A stretch of 38,087 nt of DNA from Fragilaria crotonensis (lineage: Eukaryota > Bacillariophyta > Fragilariophyceae > Fragilariales > Fragilariaceae): the NCBI GenBank assembly GCA_022925895.1, contig JAKSYS010000608.1, positions 1-38,087 on the forward strand, read 5' to 3'. Below the pieces are notes generated by a model. The model searched no databases. It was not told where the DNA came from and saw nothing but the letters and a program-made list of their open reading frames with translations. The position numbers were made by a program, and so were the translations under genes. Positions within the stretch are counted from its first letter, which is position 1; each line of letters starts with the position of its first letter. This document shows positions 19,611 through 29,274 of the stretch, piece by piece.

Positions 19611-21354
19611 TCACAAAATCTGTTTCCGCTTGGCACCACCATGTTGGTATCCTTTGATCCGCACACCATCCAAATCATCCAATCCGCTCCCCGTTTCATT
19701 CAACGGCGTCGTTTCGGCATCCACATAATTCGCGCAAATCGACAAGTCCTGTACATTGTCATCCAAGGCCCGATCGGCGTGGCCTCCGAGTGGCAACAAG
19801 AATGGCGCCATGGCCGATATTAGGAGCGATGTAGAAGCAACCAACAAGAGCCGCACTGGATTGTTGACCAAGGATCCATTGACGAACTGTGCGAGCATCG
19901 CTCCGATGCGACCACTGGCAGTACAGACGCCCATGCCAGTCGAACGGACCGAAGTGGGGAAACGTTCTGTCGTCAAACAATCGATCGTATTCCAAGCAAC
20001 AATGCTGAAGGCCTGAAAGGAACAGGCCGAAATAACAATGCCAATGGTGATCAAAGAGTCTTGGTCTGCTGCGGTTTGTTTCAACGCTTGTGATGCAAAA
20101 TAGGCAAAGGCCATCAATGACGTGGCAGCGGATAGGGACGCCGTTACGAGCATACATGTTCGACCAGCGTAGTCCATGAAGAATGCTGCAACGAGGTTTC
20201 CTGGTAAGTTCGAAATAGCGAACAGCAAGGCGTTTGTGTAAGGATTCTCGAGATGCACCTCTACAAAGAGCGAATTGATCCAGGTCAGAATGCCGTAGGA
20301 TCCAAAACTGATACTGAACCAAATCGTCTGCAACGGCAGGGTCGTTCGAAGAAGCGAAAGGTTGTAGAGTGTTGATGTTGATTCCAGAAAATCACCCACG
20401 CCGCCTCCAAGGACCTGCAAACACCACTGACAATGGTTGGAGGAAGTTCTCTGAGAGACTTGCTCTTCTTGTTGGGGTAATGCAGGGTAGTGGAAAAACA
20501 TCTCGTCTGTAGTGTAGAGATGCCCGTGAAATCTCATTTGTAGTGCCAACTTGTTCGCAATTATCAGTGCTTCACCTTGCCGTTGGTGCATGGCCAGAAA
20601 TCGAGGTGACTCGGGGACCAAGATTCCTACCATGCAAGCTCCAATTGCCGATGGAATCGCACAGGCGACAGCAAAGACTCTCCAAGAGAGCTGCCAGTGT
20701 TCCAACAGAAGCAAAGCCGCGAGTGCGACGAAGATGCTTCCCGACCATCCAGAAGGACGCACAGAATGTGATGAATAATCCTCGCTTTCTGGGTGGCGCC
20801 AATTCTGTCACCAACGTGAAGAGGGGCGGCACGGTGGCACCAATTCCCAATCCCGCAATGCAGCGCAAGGCCGACAATTGCCATACATTTTGTGCCAGAG
20901 CCGATAGCAAGCCAGCAATGAAATTGCAGCACAGACCCAAGAGGAGCATGGGATGACGCCCCAACCGATCTCCACAACTGCCAACAACGAGGCCGCCTAT
21001 GAGCATTCCAAAAAACACAGCCGACGCCAACAATTCTGCTCGCCATGGCTCATTGAGGAGAATTGTATCGAGAAAGCGTTGGTTGCTTAAAATGTAGGAT
21101 AAACAAAGGATTTCAGAAGCATCGGATGAATTGGCAATTCCCAAGGACAGCATGACGACCCAGAACTTCCACTGCACGCACAGGGAGGCAACACTGACAC
21201 TAGAAGTTGATCCATAGGATTCGTCCAGAAAGGTATCGAGAGATCGCCGGGACGCTGATGACATCATCGCATCGCTTCCTGGTGGTATCATGGACGCTTC
21301 TGTTGAGTCCGTTTCCAACTGCGCTTTTCTATCCACGCGACCCATCTCTATCAT
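19611..21354 (-). CDS. MFS transporter, SV2/SVOP-organic-cation type, one frameshift
   Basis: Read from ATG 21354 (a few in-frame residues precede it without ATG) to TGA at 19611. Removing one extra base near 20738 gives about 580 residues. The break falls inside ...SFWMVG|SIFVALAALLLL, where the family has one continuous helix. The sequence shows an acidic, Ser-rich N-terminus, about 12 membrane helices, and the MFS loop 2-3 signature GDRLGRHP. It also has ELAPPRKRGLFIT, PESPRFLAMHQ in the central loop, and ERFPTSVRSTGMGVCTASGR near the end, as in SV2/SVOP and organic ion transporters. The substrate is unknown. All family motifs are preserved on both sides of the indel, so a sequencing error is as likely as a recent null mutation. 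Confidence 0.82.
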
Positions 21355-21734
21355 CGAAGCACAGTATTCGTTCGTTGCTAACAGTTCAGCATGGACAGTG
21401 GAGGATAACACTAGGCTGCCAGCTTTGTCAGCCGCCGTATCAGACTCAAGATTTCACGTTTGCATGAGAGCAAGATTATGTCGAGTAGTCGGATGTGATC
21501 GGTTCTGTCGTTAATGCTAGCACACCGGATACCTCGTGGTTGTCTGTTCACTCTTCACTCTACACCGCCGGCTGCCTTCATAGGAGTCGTACTCGATGCA
21601 TGCGCTGGTCGCGAATAGGATTGGAACCGTGCCCGTAAATTGATTGTCCGTCACAAGCGTCTGAAATAATTTCAAATTTTGTGAAAAATGCGGTCAACGC
21701 TAAAAAGGATAAAAACGACACGCAATATGCACTG

Positions 21735-22110
21735 TTCTGTACATGAGTACTATACTGGTCGCTGGTCGCATACAGTACATACGAGATACTCGAGTACCAG
21801 GTACTATAACTATCGTACCTGGTACTCGAGTACCAGTACTTGTATCCACACCGCAGCAATTGTAAAAGAACCGATAAGTTCTCTACTTGTACTGGAGTAC
21901 TCTGTGTACCCAACGTATGATACTGTAGAACCACGTATGCATACTATTAAGGAAGGTTACTGTTTAGTGCAGTAGTGCATAAATACCGAGTACTACAAGG
22001 TACGGTTGTACTACAGTACTACCGGTAGCTGACGTGCCATATGCATTTTTTGTACAGTACGTCAGTATGATACTTGTAGTATACTTGTACTGGAGAGCGG
22101 AGTACGGCAT
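21735..22110. promoter_or_regulatory. GTAC palindrome cluster with an 18-bp-arm hairpin
   Basis: An inverted repeat with 18-bp perfect arms, beginning TACTCGAGTACC (21787-21804 and 21815-21832), encloses a 10-nt loop. Around it are many shorter AGTACT, GGTACT and GTACTACAGTACTAC words up to about 22110. It sits in the divergent spacer between the MFS gene (-) and the histidine phosphatase (+), ending about 120 bp before the latter's ATG. It could be a shared regulatory block or a mobile palindrome family. Confidence 0.5.
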
Positions 22111-22228
22111 AGTTGTCCCTAAACTGAGATGCGAGCTGCGAGTACGTCACAGGTGTGACGGACAACATACATCGCACCTCGCACCCCTCATTAATCATTC
22201 ATCATATGAACTACACCTCCACGCGCCG

Positions 22229-23152
22229 ATGAAATTCACCATGAGAATGTCTCTGCTTACAACAGTCGCAGTTGCGGTTGCCCACCAATCACTGGCGTTC
22301 ACAGCAACATCACCCAAAGCATTTGCCTCGCGAAGCGCACAATGTTTGCAACGACTTTCCGTGTCATCGCGGATTACCGCCAGATCACGAGGAATGACTA
22401 CCAACAGTCGCAGCAGTGCAGGAGATGGTACCAGTGCTCGTCAAGGGACCATCACCAGCTTAAGCAGTTCTTCCGTTCCAATTTTTCCTGACGTTGCCCC
22501 AACGGCCAAACGCCTTTTTCTCGTACGACACGGGGAGGTAATAAATCCAGGCGGTGACCGAGCCGTGTATTACGGAGCCATGGATGTACCGCTGAGTCCG
22601 TTGGGTGAGGCCGAAGCAGAAGCAGCGGCACAATACCTCCAACAATTTGATTTGCAACATATTGCATGTTCGCCATTAAGTCGCGCTCGTTTTGGAGCCG
22701 CCAAGGTCGCCGAACTCCAATCGGGATGGTCATCCCAGTCTGATTTGATCGTACTCGATGGCTTTACCGAAATGGACCGCGGCGCCTGGTGTGGTCTTAC
22801 TCTCGACGAGATTGGTCCCGACCTTATGGCACGATTCGATGCCTGCGATGAATCAGTAACACCCGAGGGCGGCGAATCGTATCCGCAACTCAAGAACCGC
22901 GTGTTGCAAGCGCGTGACAGTTTGTTGGAGAAGGTGGATTGTGGACGCGCCGCCGCGGTCGTGTCGCATTTGCAAGTGACGCGCAGTATACTCAGCGAAG
23001 CGATGGATCTGCCAATCAGCGAAATGTCCAAATTGAAGATCGCAACGGCGTCGATTACGTGTATCGATTATGATGGAGATGTGCAGACTGTGCACTTTCA
23101 ATCCTTCAAGCCACAAACAGAATTCGCGACCTCGAAGGATGGTGCTAACTAG
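22229..23152 (+). CDS. plastid-type histidine phosphatase (phosphoglycerate-mutase-like)
   Basis: 307 residues from ATG 22229, intronless. I chose this start because it opens a signal peptide (MSLLTTVAVAVAHQSLA) followed directly by FTATSPKAFASR, a Phe at the cleavage site and a Ser/Arg-rich stretch. That is the diatom bipartite plastid presequence. Upstream in-frame codons back to 22034 lack this logic and lie in the GTAC cluster. The catalytic core begins with LFLVRHGE (phospho-His101). It continues with GAMDVPLSPLGEAEAEAAAQ, CSPLSRAR (Arg152), FTEMDRGAWCG (acid Glu181) and VVSHLQVTR (His247). The substrate is not evident: small phosphorylated metabolites in the plastid are likely. CobC-like or fructose-bisphosphatase-like members are alternatives. 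It converges with ARD. Confidence 0.82.
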   Translation: MKFTMRMSLLTTVAVAVAHQSLAFTATSPKAFASRSAQCLQRLSVSSRITARSRGMTTNSRSSAGDGTSARQGTITSLSSSSVPIFPDVAPTAKRLFLVRHGEVINPGGDRAVYYGAMDVPLSPLGEAEAEAAAQYLQQFDLQHIACSPLSRARFGAAKVAELQSGWSSQSDLIVLDGFTEMDRGAWCGLTLDEIGPDLMARFDACDESVTPEGGESYPQLKNRVLQARDSLLEKVDCGRAAAVVSHLQVTRSILSEAMDLPISEMSKLKIATASITCIDYDGDVQTVHFQSFKPQTEFATSKDGAN

Positions 23153-23409
23153 CTTAGCTACTCCCCATAAATCTGTTGCACTATTTAGTTGGCAAGATTT
23201 CCCAATAGGCCGTCAACATTCCGTTGCGGTGACCCACCAGAGCTCCTTTGTCCACATCCTTTGAAGGATGACATGCGTCGTGCTCAGCTCAGCGTAGCAT
23301 TATATTGTCACAGTTATTCGTACTGACGTTTTAACATGCTACCTAATGAGTCTGGAGAGCCGCAGTTGTCGCTACCGTGTCTCCAGAGGATGCGCGAAAG
23401 TGTTCTCCT
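23153..23409. other. short convergent spacer
   Basis: 257 bp between the histidine phosphatase stop and the ARD stop. It must hold both 3' untranslated regions. No other feature was seen. Confidence 0.5.
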
Positions 23410-24150
23410 CTAGGCGTTGACATCAATCGCTGGAAAATGTTCTACATACTTCTGTCGGGAAGGGTGCTCATCGCATGGGCGATTGAATGGGGTCCAAATT
23501 GGTAGTCCAACGAAGAGGCGCATGATATGGATCACACGATCAGAATCGCAAGTAAAGCGATGGTAAATACCTGTCGACGCATTGCTTGTTGAGAGACTTG
23601 ATTCGTTCCACGTGCTGAACATGTTGGATTCAAAAAAATTCGAATCGAACCTACCTTCGGGAAGAGTAATCAGATCTCCCTTCGTGACATGAATGCGCAC
23701 CCACCTATCTTGCAAGTCTCGTACATCAAAGTATCCCGAGCCGCCGAGAACATAACGAATCTCCTCGGCATCGTGAATGTGTTCCTCGAAAAAGGCCTTG
23801 ACCTTCAGATCAAAGTCAGGTAGGTGATCCGGGTGAACTGTGATAATGTCTGCATACGAATATCCACGATCATCACGCAATTGTTGAAGCCTTGGATCGG
23901 TCGCATCGTTAGGGTCCCATGGAACAGAGTGGATCGGGTACTTGTACGACTCAGCGTCCATCTTCCAATAGCAAATGCCTATGTCCTTTAACTCCTCGAC
24001 CGAAACGGAAATATTCGGCTCAAGCTTGTTGGGGACGAACTGATCCTCCATTGAATCAGGGATCCGCCACGCTTCCGGCCATCCTTCTGGGGAGGCTTCA
24101 GGCAATGGTGTTCTCTTTGGATCGTTCGCAGTAGCTGAGGTGCTAATCAT
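23410..24150 (-). CDS. ARD: acireductone dioxygenase (methionine salvage)
   Basis: From ATG 24150 (MISTSATAND). Exon 1 is 24150-23655, intron 23654-23571 (GTAGGT...GACAG, 84 bp) and exon 2 23570-23410, giving 218 residues. Splicing yields ITLPEGIYHRFTCD, the conserved family phrase. The intron is a multiple of three and stop-free, so the unspliced frame also reads through with 28 extra residues. Cupin motifs are complete: EEHIHDAEEIRY supplies His124, His126 and Glu130, and GIYHRF supplies the fourth ligand, His169. WTPFNRP near the end is also typical. The enzyme oxidises acireductone in the cytosolic methionine salvage cycle; with Fe it yields the 2-keto-4-methylthiobutyrate precursor. An upstream in-frame stretch to 24276 begins at a non-ATG codon and is not used. 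Confidence 0.9.
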   Translation of the reverse strand: MISTSATANDPKRTPLPEASPEGWPEAWRIPDSMEDQFVPNKLEPNISVSVEELKDIGICYWKMDAESYKYPIHSVPWDPNDATDPRLQQLRDDRGYSYADIITVHPDHLPDFDLKVKAFFEEHIHDAEEIRYVLGGSGYFDVRDLQDRWVRIHVTKGDLITLPEGRFDSNFFESNMFSTWNESSLSTSNASTGIYHRFTCDSDRVIHIMRLFVGLPIWTPFNRPCDEHPSRQKYVEHFPAIDVNA

Positions 24151-24276
24151 GATGAAATTGAGGTGTTCGTTTGTTGCATGCAGAGAATTCTGAATAAACG
24201 CGTTGTGCATTAGATTATGCAAAAGAATTTGCTTGCTATTGTGTTTCCAAACACAAAAAAAACCGATTGTTTGCAA

Positions 24277-26820
24277 TTTCGATGATTTTCAGCGATGTAT
24301 GTCACAATGTGTCTGTGTCGGCAAAACTGCGTTTTGATCTTCAACGTAGAATGAAATTCTTATCCAATTATAACGTTGCTAGGACGTCACCTCATGACAC
24401 CTCGATCTCTTCCAAATTCATGCAGCCACATCTGCACAACACACAACATCGCCGCAATACGGTGGTGGATTTCGAATCTCCATGTCCTTTGATGGCCGAA
24501 GTTTTATGCAGGTTTTACTGTCTTGGCCACCACCCTCATTGTATTCCATCGCGACCAGTACTGCTGAAAGAGAGGATGGTCTATGTACACTTTAACTCTT
24601 CTTGCATGTTTATCACTCGTCTATTTCTAGGCAAGTGCATTTCATGTTGCCGGCCCTGATGAGCAGGCAAACTGCATTTTGAATTAGATTTGAAGCTGCT
24701 GAGAGGAAAAACTAGAGGGCATGACCTTCAATATTATGTAGACCTCATTTGTAATGGAATCCAAAGCTTTTGAGCAGCAGAAATGAGTAGTATACCACTG
24801 GAAGGCAATAAAATGGAAGTGACAATGGTAGCCAAAGATATTGGGAGCAGAGATTGGGGTTCAAGAAGGTGCTGAATTGCAAAAAGAACATGACAAGCAG
24901 CGGCAGTAGCCAACAGAGTTGGAGCCAAATGCTGAAGAGTGTATTTCCTTGACGAAGAAATGACATCATATCACTCTTGTTGAATGAGAATTTCTGCAGT
25001 AATCCTCTTGAAAGGGACTGGAAGACCAGTGCAACAGTAGTAGTAGTATCAGTAGGACATGCCAAATGCATGTAGAAAGCCAATGGAGATGTAGAGTTCT
25101 CTGCAACCCAACAAAGAACTAGGAAGTCCAACAACAGATGAGTGGCTGTGCCCTGTAAGTAGCTAGAGAATAACATACTATGACCATAATGGCACTGAAG
25201 TGGCAAAAGGAAATTAGGATGAGTGACAGCAGCAGCCAACAAAGTTGGATGAAAGGAAATTACTCATCATGGGGAATAACTGAAGCAACCCTCCTTAAAT
25301 GCCACTGTGAGATCAGTGGGACAACAGTAGTGCCAGTGGCCATGACTTACATTGGGACTGAAGATTGAGTCTCCTCCTCATCACATGATGGACGAGGAGT
25401 GAGTGACAAAATGGAGCCCTTGCCTTAAGATGGTGAGAAGTAGCTACTGCATTTGTAGCTCTTGTTTGAAATAGCCCGAGTACTAGGCACGGAATTCGTG
25501 CCAACCAAACAGCAGGCAGGAGTGGTGTAGGTAGAAGCCAATGAAGTTGGGACCAAGGAATCAATGTTGCATTTCCTCTGCCAGTTGTGTATGGAGTGTA
25601 ACAACGACAGACAAGTAAGTTGATTGACCATTCGCTTGGTGGTCGATTGGTGAGGGAAGCGTTGTGCACTCACAAGATTGTATGACCAAGGGAGCATGTG
25701 CGAGTGGAGACCGCAAAGTGAACCCCATCTTGTCTTCAGAATTAATGGGGATCCGCCATGGTAAAGGACTCAAAAGCACGACGGCAATCTCACGTAGCGA
25801 GTGTAGTTTAAAACGGGTGGCGGACAAAACGTAAAACTCATGGCTAGACATTGTGTACTAGAGGTGGATGGTCTACGTGAGGAGCGAGGTGGCACACCAT
25901 GCACCCGACCCTGCCATCATGGCAGCTCACCAAATGCTCATGTGTGCACACAGCCTTCCTGGAATAGGTTGATTCTTTCGTCCACAGCAGCCTACATGGC
26001 ATCCTCCTTCTTTGTCGGTTGAAGTGTTGTTGTGTTCCATCATTGTTTATTATGTAGTAGAGAATACCACTGGAATCATGCCTTCGGATGATGCTCTCAA
26101 CTCTCGATTTGCAATAACTTGGGGATGCACGGGCGAGTCCATATTTTTGATCACATTAGCTATACTTCTACTAGCACCCATTGAAATTGCTTTGTTCAGA
26201 ATGAAGAACATGAGGGTGAAGGGATTACTAGACTGGAATAGGCATTGCCCAGCAAAGCAGGCAAACTGAGTGGTAGTGCATTTCAACTGTAGCAAGACAG
26301 AAGAAGCAACACTTTCATGACTGATTCCTCCACACAGACAAACAATGCTTGTTGTGCCGAAGTTCTTGTATAGTGTCGCATTGTGACCCCTGGCGCAGGA
26401 GACCTCCCAGAAACGGTACACAACAATGTCACCTAGAAAAAACTAAGAAATTTGTGGACAAAAGTGACAGCGGGTCCACGCGGCGCTCCCTGTCTCCTGT
26501 CACCAAGGCTTGGAGGACTGTCAGCGCAAGGGGAACCACGGAACTGGCCACCAAGAAAAAGGAAACCTAGAGCAGTCCAACCAGCACTCGAAGCGTGCTC
26601 TGCGACAGTAGCCTGCTTTCGACGCTGCAGCTGATGCTAGTAGTTACATTTTTCACTTTAATGTTTTACAAGAATTTTCAAGTTCAAAATGTCGCTCGGA
26701 GTCCTCTCGACCTTGAAATGCTGCCAGTAGATTGTAGATCCAACAAGCTACCACTCATATTCTTACACACTGTTTTGAGAATGGTGGAAGCATTGCCCAT
26801 TTGTCATAGAGGATTAACAC
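24277..26820. other. relic zone with degenerate repeats, no supported gene
   Basis: A motif resembling CAGTAGCCAACA(G/A)AGTTGGA recurs near 24903, 25229 and 25531 (agcagcCAACAAAGTTGGAT, gtagaagCCAATGAAGTTGG), spaced about 326 and 302 bp apart. This suggests an old tandem or dispersed unit of about 0.3 kb. Several frames of 60-165 codons exist, but they start at non-ATG codons, overlap on both strands and match no family I know. 26450-26600 is Ser/Arg/Lys-rich in one frame without identity. Confidence 0.35.
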
Positions 26821-26926
26821 TATGATGAAGGTAAAACAACTTACCTGGTGGCTCATGACCTTCAGCAGCAAGCTATGATGAAGGTAAAACAACTTACCTG
26901 GTGGCTCATGACCTTCAGCACCAAGG
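26821..26926. repeat. perfect 53-bp tandem duplication
   Basis: TATGATGAAGGTAAAACAAC at 26821 and the sequence through GACCTTCAGCA recur exactly 53 bp later, at 26874. On the minus strand each copy contains GAGCCACCAG followed by GTAAGTTG, a consensus-like 5' splice donor. The duplication may therefore have copied an exon-intron boundary of a decayed gene. No product is recognised. Confidence 0.8.
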
Positions 26927-27759
26927 TTATGGGCCGGATGGTTTAAGAATAAGACACGGAGATAGCTTTAAGCCTTTTTTGCTAAATCATGACGTGTCGC
27001 AAATGCAGGTTGTGAAGATTGGCCTCGAAGGCCAAGAACTAGCTTGAGTGTGCCTTTTGGTACAGTACTGCAAATGGGACTCAGACTACATTAATGTTAA
27101 AGATTAACTTGTTCTTGATACACAATCCATGCTTGTACTCCATATCCATGTTGCCATTCAGGGCAATCCTTACCGGCGACACCAATGCGACAGCACGATC
27201 AATAGTTTAAAAAAGAATACCGTCTTTTGAAACGCCCCTTACCGGGACACAAATGCAACACAAACAGAAAAATTGTGGTTTGTGTCGATGGTATTCGGCT
27301 TCTAGGACACACGAAATCGGCCAAAAAGTGGACTTTATGCAGAAACATGGTCAAGTAGCTAGACTTCAAAATTCAGTGAAGGAAAATGTGCACTTGTCCA
27401 AATCTCTTGCTTTGGTAAATTTGACAACTACAATCCCTGCAGTGAAAGACAATTATTTCAAGAGGCTCAAATTGGAAACCATACTGCTTGCTTCACATAA
27501 CGATCGCACAACCAATTGTGAGGTAATTTATGCCTATTTACATGGATGGGATAGGGTGAGCAATGTGTGTATTTGCTTTTGTTGCTTTCCAGAGAGTGTC
27601 CAGTCCGAAGGTCCAATTCTGCTGACTCCTCTATATTCTTGTTTTCTCACATCTGCCATCCTCGCTCATGTTGGAACTCTATATCCCCGCTTACTTCTCA
27701 GAGTGTCAAGACGGGATTTACCAAGAACTTCAAATGCCTCAATGTTGCCTTGACATCGC
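26927..27759 (+). pseudogene. possible transposase zinc-ribbon relic, weak
   Basis: A frame starting near 27253 gives KNCGLCRWYSASRTHEIGQK. Its C-x2-C, basic and T/H spacing, with a possibly frameshifted second cysteine pair around 27335-27365, recalls the C-terminal zinc ribbon of piggyBac-type transposases. The rest of the frame does not support it, and no DDD core is present. CCTTACCGG-GACAC-AATGC words repeat near 27168 and 27238. I report it only as a hint. Confidence 0.2.
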
Positions 27760-28915
27760 TTCACAGCAAGGAATCGAGACCTAGTATGGAACAATGTGAC
27801 CGAGCGATTTGAGTCTGATGGAGCAAAAGAGACTGCAATGTGGGATGATAGGCTTCTGGTGCTAAAGTCGCTTCGGTGCCTATCTGAGAGGTGAAGAACC
27901 ACAGTTGTAGGCCATCTAACATCAGTGCGCTTAACCTGGGAGACGTGTTGGTCTGAATATGGTGGTCGCGCAATGCGATCAGGAACTCATTGCACCATTG
28001 TTCACGGGAAGGATGATCACAACAAATGATGTGAGCGAACTCTTCATGGTTCGAGCCGCATAATGGAGATGTTCGGGAACCGCAGTCAAACTATTCGCCA
28101 ACGCGTGGGTGGGCAATATGCGGTGTAGAAGTATGACCGTATGGCTGGGTGTGTGGGATTGTGGTCTTGTTGTTCTTAATGGCCAGTGCATGTGCGTCCC
28201 AATGAATTGAATGGAGAGTGAAAGCATCCCAACCCTGCAGGCGCCAAATATAATTGAGTAATGGTGTTGTGGTGGCTTCATGAAGCAACACTTCCGAGTA
28301 ACGACTTGTGACGGTCCCGTCTGGAAGAAATAGATGGTGCTGGGCACGTGGCTTAGGAGACATGATGACGTTCCCGCGGTATGCGCCAAATTTGTGATTG
28401 AAGATACCGGCCTGCATGTCTGCATCCAGATTAAGTTGTCCCATGATGAGATCAAGAGAGTGATATGGAGTCATTTCATCTTGGTGGCCTTTGACATACC
28501 GAAGGGCGACTCGCGGCATTTGTTTTATCGTGGATTGAATTTTGATAAGGATATCCCAATCTGGTCAAAGGCAGCAATCCAGAATATCTTCGCCGCGATC
28601 CAAATCGACCGGGACATCTTGCTCTTGAGGCTTGTGATCTCCCTCCAGTAACGTATCGAGAACGCCTCGCCTTGGCTGTCGGTGGCCAATATTCCTTTCC
28701 AAGGTGCATGCATGTACGTAAATTCCTATACTCAAAGCAGGAGGAATCAGAGGAATGAAAGCAAGCCGTAGCTATGCTTCCGCTCGGTACAATGTTGGTA
28801 GTTGCCTATCACCTTGGCTGGTGCATAGAATGGACTTCAACAGTTCCTTGCTAGGGGTCGGTGAAAAGCCAGCACCCATGGCAAAGGTGCACTGCTGCTC
28901 TTAGGGCATGAAATT
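27760..28915 (-). pseudogene. non-LTR retrotransposon RNase H and C-terminal region, frameshifted
   Basis: On the minus strand, pieces in different frames follow the order of a diatom LINE-type ORF2 tail. First comes a decayed stretch ending with GILATDSQG (the RNase H DS motif) near 28690. Then the frame 28519-28091 has RYVKGHQDEMTPY, the RNase H G-H-Q-D motif, followed by LDLIMGQLNLDADMQAGIF and DGTVTSRYSEVLLHEATT. Further down, in another frame, CCDHPSREQWCNEFL matches the family's C-terminal zinc-knuckle region, then ALRDHHIQTNTSPRLSALM to the stop near 27761. At least three frame breaks make it dead. The upstream reverse transcriptase is missing. Confidence 0.7.
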
Positions 28916-28949
28916 GGGCATGCACAATGAACTTTCCACATCTCATCAA

Positions 28950-29135
28950 ATGGAGTACTGGAGTATCAGGTACTGTTACCCATGTACCTAGTACTGTAGA
29001 AATGTAGGAGTGCCACGCATAGACTCGTAACTCGTAACAAGGACTCAGTATATATATGGAAATGTGAAGTGTATGATAGATGTTACACGAGTAGTGGAGT
29101 ACGTAGCACCAGGTACTACAGTACCAGGTATGTAC
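28950..29135. promoter_or_regulatory. GTAC palindrome cluster upstream of the membrane-protein gene
   Basis: Contains GAGTACTGGAGTATCAGGTACTG, CATGTACCTAGTACTGTAG, GTAGCACCAGGTACTACAGTACC and a final GGTATGTACTCGC. It lies 140-325 bp before the ATG at 29275. It resembles the clusters ahead of the cofactor B and histidine phosphatase genes. Regulatory meaning is inferred from position only. Confidence 0.4.
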
Positions 29136-29274
29136 TCGCGGATTGAAGGCTGGGTGGGTGTTCTGGGTTCTGGGTGTCGTACGGCGAAGTAAAAATCTCA
29201 GTGATATCGTTGTAGCGAACCGTGGATCCCTTGTAAATATCCCATTTTAATTCCAATCTGTGACAAGCGAGATC

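Noticed and set aside
19759-20322. 187-codon minus frame inside the MFS gene
   Set aside because: Shadow frame of the transporter's C-terminal half, which carries the family motifs in the other frame.
22034-22228. Upstream in-frame extension of the histidine phosphatase
   Set aside because: It lies in the GTAC palindrome cluster and would bury the signal peptide that starts at 22229.
22229-24150. Histidine phosphatase and acireductone dioxygenase as a methionine-salvage gene pair
   Set aside because: Salvage uses an enolase-phosphatase of the HAD family, not a histidine phosphatase. The two genes also have different apparent compartments and only converge.
26012-26269. Hydrophobic 85-codon frame resembling a membrane protein
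   Set aside because: Starts at a non-ATG codon, has no family motif and lies in decayed repeat DNA.
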